From contig NC_087069.1 of assembly GCF_963678635.1 (NCBI RefSeq), positions 33,253,090-33,317,089 of the forward strand: a DNA stretch of 64,000 bases. The letters are read 5' to 3'. Position 1 is the stretch's first letter; each line of letters starts with the position of its first letter. The position numbers and the translations under genes are program-made. This document shows positions 57,264 through 64,000 of the stretch, piece after piece. The notes beneath the pieces were generated by a model that was not told where the DNA came from, did not search any database, and was given only the letters and a program-made list of their open reading frames with translations. This DNA comes from Symsagittifera roscoffensis. Its lineage: Eukaryota; Xenacoelomorpha; Acoela; Convolutidae.

Positions 57264-58292
57264 TTAATATTTTAGATTGTGGAATGAATGTTGTGTAGTT
57301 TTTGTTGTTTGGACGATTTCTTCATTTATAAAGTGTGATGGTGTTTGGATATCTTGTTGTGTAAGATTCCTAGTTCCATTAAGGTTTTCATTGTGTATGA
57401 CGGTCGAATTTAAACTGTTATTTCGCGTATCAGGTAAAAATGTATTGTAGTTTAATGGTGTTGCATCAATAGTCAGTGGTACTACTCTCACATAATCTCT
57501 TTGATAAGATATTGTACTTATTGCTTGACTTGAGATTGATTGTTGGATATTTATAAATGCATGATGAGACCATTCAGGGCCCCAAACGTAGTCTGACTGT
57601 TCTGTGATGGCAGTATCATCGTTTGGATTTTGAGGTCTGAAATTTTTTCTTGCTTGTGAAATTAAGTCTATTTTATGTGTGAAATAATCTATTATAAACC
57701 ATGCCAAAATTTTTTGTAAGTCATGTTTTGTGTGTTGTGAAACTTCGTCTTTAGTGAAATTTTCTTTGATTATATGTAGAAAAGTTGAAAATAATGTGAT
57801 TTCTTGTCGTACTTTTGTACGTTTGGATGTTTCAGTTGGTGAGATACTTTGAAATTCTGTTTTTTCTAATATTGAAATATAGCTATATATTATTGCAAAA
57901 ACATCGTTAGTAAATATGGAGTTTGCTCTTTGTGAGTTATGATATTGTATGCTTTTAATATATTCTAAGAATACTTTTGAAAATTCTAATTCAAAATCGT
58001 CTGTTTGAATTACATATTTGCGGTGATTCGGGTTTGGTGTGCTGAATTCTATGGTGTAGATTCCGTATTGTTGTGTTAAATTACATATATCTTTCAGATA
58101 ATGTTCAATAATTTGTGTTTTGATTTTTACATCTGGGAGTTCTGCTTTGCATGGACTGATTTCGGGTTCAAACAAATTTAGGAGTAAATTCTTGCAAAAG
58201 TCATGCTGCCCTCTATTATCGGGTGCATCTATGAGGAAGGGGTAAACCTCTTCGTCATCTGGACTTTCGTCACTTTGAGTATGGCTGTGGCT
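57264..58292 (-). CDS. ORF A of element B: unknown 342-codon protein without methionine
   Basis: Open from just after TAG 58293-58295 to 57264, with no ATG; the first TTG is at 58175. The N-terminal 50 residues are acidic (SDESPDDEEVY). The middle, residues about 60-220, is largely helical, with Ile, Phe, Tyr and Lys in amphipathic spacing (VFLEYIKSIQYHNSQ, FAIIYSYISILEKTEF, LQKILAWFIIDYFTHKIDL). The tail is Asn/Thr/Gln-rich. It occupies the gag or nucleocapsid place in the element but has no zinc knuckle or major homology region. The TAG itself ends an AAATAG acceptor-like string, giving phase 0 entry. Absent from element A. Confidence 0.55.
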   Translation of the reverse strand, partial: SHSHTQSDESPDDEEVYPFLIDAPDNRGQHDFCKNLLLNLFEPEISPCKAELPDVKIKTQIIEHYLKDICNLTQQYGIYTIEFSTPNPNHRKYVIQTDDFELEFSKVFLEYIKSIQYHNSQRANSIFTNDVFAIIYSYISILEKTEFQSISPTETSKRTKVRQEITLFSTFLHIIKENFTKDEVSQHTKHDLQKILAWFIIDYFTHKIDLISQARKNFRPQNPNDDTAITEQSDYVWGPEWSHHAFINIQQSISSQAISTISYQRDYVRVVPLTIDATPLNYNTFLPDTRNNSLNSTVIHNENLNGTRNLTQQDIQTPSHFINEEIVQTTKTTQHSFHNLKY

Positions 58293-58295
58293 CTA

Positions 58296-59654
58296 TTTTT
58301 CGTTTAATGACTGTTAGTATATAACTATCGATGTGTCTAATTGGTTGATTCTAATTATACAAGTGTACTGGTTTGTGTTTATATTTCTTCTTTTTCCTCT
58401 TTTTGATGAATTTGAAGTTGTTTCTGAGTCGGAAAAATATAATTGATCATGAATGGGACAATTTTTATCAATCGATTCTTTTAATTTATAGAGTTCATCT
58501 AAATTGCTGGCTTCTGATTCTGAAAATGCGTTTCTATTTTTTGAAAATCTTTTTCGTGTGATTTGTTTTTGTTTATTTATTATTTTTCTTTTATTGTTAG
58601 TCGTTTTGTTCTAATATATCCAACTGTTTGTGTATGAGGTGTGATTACAAGATCGTATTTTTTGTTATCGATTTCGCAGTTGTGTAAAACGATTGTTTGC
58701 TTATTTCCCAGATTTTTGAATGACATAAGGTTTAGGATAAGGGATGCAAAAAGTTGTTAGATGATGTCTACTTTCTTAAACTGTTAGTCCTTACGATTTT
58801 TTGGTTAGCTTAACCTGGGTCTATTTGTTCAGGGTTGGAGAGAAAAGTATATCGATTCCGAAGAATGAATTTTTAAACTCTCGTGGCTAGTATAAGCTAA
58901 GGTGTTAACTTACTTAATCTTACTTAGGGGTAGTGATTGTGTTCAGGGCTTGGAGAATAGTAAATCGATCCACAAGGTTCAGGTATAATTAGAACGCGAG
59001 TAGTTCGTTAGATACTATTTTAAACTTACTAAGTCTAAGATTTATCCTGGGTCTAGTAAGAGGAGGGTTCAAGTGAAGGATGAATAACCGAAGTTCTTCA
59101 CTGTTTATCCTAATTTGAATGGTTAGTTTTGTTGAAAAATTTCTATTAGTCTTGGGTTTTTTGGAAGGGTTGGATAGTGAATCGACGTTTGAGGTCGTTA
59201 GACACTTGTTAAGTGGGTGGGGGAGAACAAAATTGTTTTTTTTTATCCAAGGATAGGCCTTGATGATCAGGTTTTTAAATTTAGTGAAATAGGAAATTAA
59301 TTAAGATCCAAGGATAAGCCTTGATGATCTGATTTTAAAATTAAGTGAATTTAAGTTTAAAATGGTTTAAATTTATTTAAGAAAAAGATTTAGTTTTTTA
59401 ATGATATTAGTGAGCTTATGATTGCTGTTATGTTTAGGTGATGAAGCTGGGACAACAGATGATTTTATGATTACTAACAATTAATTGTCATGCTACTAGT
59501 TTTTATTTTGATTTTCAATAAATATTTTTCAAACATGTTTTATATAAGACTGCAGAATTTAAGAAAATGATGTGAGATCTTTTTATCAATCGTTATTGTA
59601 TATTAATACTTTTGTTTAGCGCCTGAAATGATTATGAAGATTGACTTCAAGATT
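58296..59654 (-). other. Leader/intron region of element B
   Basis: No coding frame recognised. Contains a pair of TCCAAGGATA.GCCTTGATGATC strings (59258 and 59310) forming a short direct repeat, each itself able to fold (CCAAGG / CCTTG). Confidence 0.5.
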
Positions 59655-59798
59655 TTATGTATGCAAATGAAAATCTAAATTCATTGCTAATAAGATTCTA
59701 AATATAAAAGTTTGTGTTGGCTTTTGCCGTACTATCACATAACTATATGGTAAGTTTCTACTTTGGCGTATGTCGTCTCTTGTTCGAGGTCTTCTTAC

Positions 59799-59888
59799 AA
59801 TTCCGGGTAGTTCTGTTATCGTTCGGAATATCGTCTCTGATCTATTGAGTCGTAGAGACATTTCGATTAAATTATCGTCGTATAACAT
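59799..59888 (-). CDS. Candidate leader exon with the missing start codon
   Basis: ATG 59888 opens a 78-codon frame (59888-59655), 70 bp after the TGG box. A consensus donor GTAAGA at 59798 would end a 30-codon exon in phase 0. Candidate acceptors before ORF A and ORF B are also phase 0, so one leader could supply the start for both. Inference from phase only. Confidence 0.35.
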
Positions 59889-59956
59889 TTTAAAAATGTT
59901 TTGTCTAAATTCTAATCTATTTTTGGTTAACTCTAAGCTATTAAGGTCTTATTCGA

Positions 59957-59973
59957 GACTTATGGTCGCACCA
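59957..59973 (-). other. Primer-binding-site-like box of element B
   Basis: Two bases after the 5' LTR the minus strand reads TGGTGCGACCATAAGTC. TGG plus following bases is expected to pair with a tRNA 3' end ending GCACCA. The tRNA is not identified. Confidence 0.55.
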
Positions 59974-59975
59974 GA

Positions 59976-60385
59976 TGAGTTAGGACCGATGTGGCTAACT
60001 CATAGAGTAATTTCGGATAGGGTACACCGTCTGCTCGTCACGCTATCTTATTTTCGGCCGGATAGATTCGTGCAACTTCTTAGTCTAATACCGATCCTAA
60101 TCTTACTCTTATACTTTCTAGTCTCAGGGTGTTTAACTAGTCTCTGCTAGGCTCAATAGATCTAGGGTATACTGGTTTATTGCGGCTGCTGAAGTTCTCT
60201 TGGAGAGGCAACTAATTTCTAAGTTAAATTCAAATCTCTCTGGTGCTGAAATTACAAGTAATTTCAGCACTTACAAATAAGTGGGTTGTTAGTTAGATGG
60301 ATCATGATTGGTTATTATTTAATACTTTACAGTGGTAAAATATCTAATTAATCCAATCGTAAAATATAGTTTAGATCAAGTTCCA
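59976..60385 (-). repeat. 5' LTR of element B
   Basis: 410 bp; minus-strand start TGGAACTTGATC, end CTAACTCA. Several substitutions relative to 48709-49118, so the two LTRs are older than those of A or have recombined. Confidence 0.9.
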
Positions 60386-60486
60386 CCCATCCGGGTTTTA
60401 CAGAGTTTTTTAGAATTATCTTTCTGCAATTCAAAGGATGGATGATGGACGTTGGTATTTGGCGAACATCGTATTCTGGTCCGGTT
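60386..60486 (-). repeat. Extra 3' internal fragment upstream of element B
   Basis: About 100 bp identical in type to the sequence that precedes the 3' LTR inside the element (CCCATCCGGGTTTTACAG onward). It joins array sequence at GGTCCGGTT|CAAAATTG, the same joint as at 41464 and 44117. Confidence 0.85.
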
Positions 60487-60790
60487 CAAAATTGTATTTA
60501 GTAAAACATTTGTTAGCTCACAGACTGGGTACTAAAGGGCAGCAGTGAAGTTGCACGGCGTTAAGCTTATTTATAATTTTAACCTTATTTGCCGTCACAT
60601 AAATTTGGCACAAAAGCGATATAATTTGCTTAAACTTGCTTAAAGGTAAACGTCATGGTCGCAGGTCAAAGTCAAAAGTTTTGCTAGTGATTTGAGTATC
60701 ATGTAAACAGGTAACTCGAAAAATGAGTAATCAGCTCAAATTGACTTTGCATTTTGTACAATTTAGTTTTGTTTGCTGTTCCAAAATCAG
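60487..60790 (+). repeat. Fourth, internally deleted array unit
   Basis: First 176 bp of the unit (to GGTCGC, 60662), then the last 113 bp (from GTTTTGCTAGTG, 60678), ending CCAAAATCAGGGTCG. Here there is no LTR after CAGG, so it shows the empty site. Confidence 0.85.
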
Positions 60791-61199
60791 GGTCGTTTTT
60801 TTAATATAGTGGCATAACAACTTTTGTGAAGGTTTTTCAAATTAATTTTTGACTTAAAATTTTTTTTGTTGACTACAAATTTCAAATAAACTCATTTGGC
60901 TTCTTTCTTAAAGCCTTTTACAGTTCCGAAAAGTACAGGTTTTTGACAGATTCCCGAATTAATATTAAACATCGCTTGTGGGGCTAAATGTTTTGGTTTT
61001 ATGCTAGACAAATATTAAGGAAGTCTGATTTTCGTTTTGTTATTACATATCGTTTGTTATCATAAATTTGTTTTGTTGAATTCATTGTTTTTCTTATTGT
61101 TCCGACCTTCGAGACGAAAGTAACGGAATATTTGTGCTCGGGGTGGGTTTTTTTTTCTTCAGACAATTTTCGACTTTTTAACTAGCCTTTTTTGACGGA

Positions 61200-61605
61200 A
61201 TTTTTTATATCATTCGAAGGGTATTGTTGTCTTGAGCTCAAATTTGAAAAGATATTTTAAGTGTGATCATTTTTTTTAAGTTATGGGGGTTTAAAGATTG
61301 CCATTTTGGCCAATTTGGGACAGTTAACTCGCGATATGTTTCGCTCTATTAACACGTAGAGGAGAATTATTCCTTTTTAGAAATCGTTCCAAATTGGTTC
61401 AAAGAAGCTTATTTGCCATAAATATTTTATTACAAGGAGCGAAAACTATTCTTTTGTACTTTATATGGCGCGTGGGGGATGATTTTCATTATAAAACTCA
61501 GGTTTTTATCTTGTTTTATTACATTTAATTTTGTAATGTTATTCCTGCTCCATAAATCTTAAAAAGCAGTCGGAATATTCAGGGCTTCGCCCTGATACGA
61601 GCAGT
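61200..61605 (+). repeat. Dispersed repeat family R1, copy near right end
   Basis: Homologous to 27395-27763 and to the reverse of 20690-20880. Ends with a perfect small hairpin TCAGGGCTTCGCCCTGA, then TACGAGCAGT. Confidence 0.55.
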
Positions 61606-64000
61606 CTTGTTGTAACTAGATCCTATTCAAGTATTCACTTTCCGGTATTTTGCTTGAGTTTGTATCACCTCCAGTTAGAGTGAATTTAATATTTTTAACT
61701 GTCTGTTAATTAGTTATGATAAAAAATGTAATAGTAAAAAAACAGGACCTAATACTGAACTGCGCACTATGAATATTTATAACTGGATTATGATTGCCGA
61801 AAATAAATTTTTTTCGATCAGGCAAAATGAACTAAACTACTCAAGCAAAAAATCTCGCCAGCCGTTCTTGTAAATTTTTTGTAGTAGAGAGGCGTGATTG
61901 ACTGTATCGAGCAATTTTGATGAAGCCGATACGGTATAAAGCGCCAAAAATATGCGAAACCTTGAAGCATGCAGCAAAGGATCTCAATTAAAAAGTATAA
62001 TAATGTTTTCGAATTCTTTTCAATTTCGGCTTTAAAAACTGTTAAGAAGACTTTTTTTGTCTTTTGCTCAATCACTTTTTGAGTTTCGATTTTCAGCTAT
62101 TTTGCTTTCAAATTTAAAACTGCCAAATTTAAGCCTTAAATCAATTGCAGCTGCTTTTATACAAAAAGAGCACATTTGATTTAGCCTTGGCTAATTTTAA
62201 TTGTGCAGTTGAAGCCAATTAAAAACAAATTCTGATCAGCATGATCAGCTATTTCCCTAAGGCTGATATCGATCTTGAACTTTATTGCCCTGAAATTAAA
62301 CAATTGAATCATTAGTGTGTCATAACTTTCTCAAAATTTTGTTGTTATTAACTTGTAACAGACGTTTATTACATGTTTACATATAGCGAAAACATCTTGT
62401 AGTATTTGCAATTCGGCAGTTGGATTTTTTTATCAAAAAATATTTCATTTTTGGACTGAATCGTTACACATGATCACCTTTCTTTACTTTTGTTGCCTTT
62501 TGCAATTTTTTGTTATCATTCCATCAAATAAAATATTGAAAAATCATTCAAATCTAATCTTAACGCTAACACTAAGAGGTTTTCATTTCAAGCCATCAAA
62601 ATAGGGGGCGTTCAACAGTGCCGAAAAAGGCGTGGAAATTTCAGAATAATTTAAACGCATTTTCTAAAGAACGGGAAATTACTGACGCCAATTATGAAAG
62701 AAAAACATTCCAATTTTGGCACCAAAATGTCTGCAACTGCAAATTAAGCAGTTATTTTGGCGCCAAAACATCTAAACTTTTCTCTCAAAATCTTTTTCTC
62801 TCTCTGTTAATATTGACTTTGATTTTGTGGGAAAGGCGTTTAGCCAATAAGAATGCTTAGCTATTTTGCTTGGTTGAAATTTCTCAAGCATTCGGTACCT
62901 CAAGCATGAGAATCCTCCTCATTAAGTGTCACTTAAGGTTGTAAACGCTCGCCGTTTAATTTTGATATGCCGCACTTAATATTTTTAAGTTTGTTCATAT
63001 TTTTGTTCAGTCGTTTCTGAATTCATTTGTTTAATAAAATAACTCTACAGTCAGCTGAGTAAAAAAATTAATTTTGATTTTGTTCTGATTCATTGAAAAA
63101 ATATAAAACGATTACTGGAGCAACTAATTTTTTCAATTTTTGAACCTGATCACCCTGATCATCCAAAGACGTCTGAAAAAACTCATGCACAATCAGCGAT
63201 TAGCTGCATCAAGAGCACATATATCATTAAATTTTTTTTTACAATTTCTCAATTATGGCACATTTGCACAGTCGAAAGTCACTGTTCAATCTCAGTAAAA
63301 TTGCATCACTAAAATATGATCTTTTGCAAAAACTTTGGTTTGTTTGTTTTTCATCAGGTTCAAATATGTTCAAAATTGTAGTTCAGCGGGGGATCGCATG
63401 CTAAACAAGCTAAACTTTTTTATCCAGGATTAATCAGACCACTTGCTTCAGTCAGTGGAGAATCGGTTCACACAGTTTATGTTTAAAGAGTGTGTACTAC
63501 ATCTTTGATTTTAACTGTTTAACAACGAAAGAAAATTTTTTCAATCAATAAATCTTGCACCAAAAAAATACCCACTCGAAGCATCATATAAAAAGTTTGT
63601 TTCTTCACATTCTAAAAATGATTATCATCGAATTTTTGAGTTTACAGTTATTGTTAAAAAACAAAAATGTTATTTAGCTGAGGTACGTATCTTGCAACTT
63701 TTTGCGGCATTTGTGGTTCTGAAAATTATTTGATTTTTATTTGTTTTACCTTTACTTAGAATTTTGTTGTTTATTGTTACCCTTCGCAAGTCAACGAAAG
63801 GAAGTACGAAAAGGGTCAGGGAATGCTATTTTCAAAGACACAACAAATATGAATACCTTATTAGGACAAAATGCATGCTGATTCCGTGACAAGGTTGAAA
63901 GAACCATAGTAGAGTAATTCGCAACAATGCGTTTTAAAAATCTTTTTAGGTTGCAGCAAAAAAGGCAAAATCCAATTCAGGTTTCAAAATTTAAAGGCAA
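61606..64000. other. Non-coding right end of window
   Basis: No convincing gene. An 80-codon frame at 62618-62860 starts with GTG and has only a hydrophobic end. Two E2F-like inverted repeats lie at 62713-62728 and 62755-62768. Confidence 0.45.
62713..62768. promoter_or_regulatory. Two E2F-like palindromes
   Basis: ATTTTGGCACCAAAAT and TTTTGGCGCCAAAA, 42 bp apart. The second is a perfect E2F palindrome (TTTSGCGCSAAA). If functional they would mark a cell-cycle promoter, but no adjacent gene is seen. Confidence 0.35.

Larger units (their letters stand above)
48709..60385 (-). mobile_element. LTR element B: reverse, older, with 5' leader and ORF A
   Basis: 11.7 kb between LTRs 59976-60385 (5') and 48709-49118 (3'), which differ at several positions. 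The order on the minus strand is LTR, TGG box, 1.7-kb leader, ORF A, 1-kb spacer, ORF B, glycoprotein remnant, ORF D remnant, tail, LTR. No pol domains. Upstream of its 5' LTR lies another 100 bp of element 3' sequence joined to the array unit, so B is recombined with a tandem neighbour rather than bounded by a simple target duplication. Confidence 0.85.

Noticed and set aside
62618..62860. 80-codon frame with hydrophobic C-terminus
   Set aside because: GTG start, no family, AT-rich chance frame; noted only because E2F-like palindromes fall inside it.

Overview
This is a AT-rich window from an invertebrate animal genome, probably a nematode. The support is a spliced seven-transmembrane receptor gene with a 44-bp intron, plus Maverick/Polinton, Ty3/gypsy-type, LINE and FLYWCH-MULE remnants. 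No rRNA, convincing tRNA or CRISPR was found. Species cannot be named from sequence alone.

Layout. (1) 1 to about 13,660 is most of a Maverick/Polinton DNA virus-like transposon, cut by the left window edge. The minus-strand cluster holds integrase (apparently split by a -1 slippery site), a conserved small protein, an A32-type packaging ATPase, several small proteins, an exonuclease-fold-like protein and a possible HUH-type replication protein. The plus strand holds a small unknown pair and a spliced protein-primed DNA polymerase B with one in-frame TGA. Three E2F-like boxes at 30-bp spacing sit just upstream of the polymerase. No capsid gene is visible; it would lie left of the window. (2) 14.1-18.9 kb is degenerate retroelement DNA: a 29-bp minisatellite, two tandem gypsy pol fragments and a 372-bp duplication. 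(3) 22.0-38.1 kb is a rhodopsin-class GPCR gene on the plus strand. A dead LINE (minus) lies in its first intron, and a complete young LTR element (element A, 28008-35894, 4-bp target duplication GAAT) lies in its 10.5-kb third intron. (4) 38.8-49.2 kb is a tandem array of a 2.65-kb unit, each unit carrying a 410-bp LTR of the same family in reverse orientation; the third unit also contains a broken FLYWCH-MULE transposase. (5) 48709-60385 is element B, a second, older LTR element in reverse orientation, fused to the array through its LTRs. (6) 60.5-64 kb is repeat debris and non-coding DNA.

The most unusual object is the LTR family (A and B). It has TG...CA LTRs, a 4-bp target duplication and a primer-binding-site-like TGG box, so it looks retrotransposed. 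Yet I find no gag-pol, reverse transcriptase or integrase in either copy. It carries instead an unknown helical ORF A, a Pro/Ser/Thr-rich ORF B, a large Cys-rich secreted glycoprotein like viral fusion/envelope proteins, and an unknown 601-residue ORF D. ORFs A and B have no methionine codon and may be spliced from a short 5' leader exon. The copies have complementary damage: A has lost the leader and ORF A, while B keeps them but has a broken glycoprotein and ORF D. Both would need enzymes in trans.
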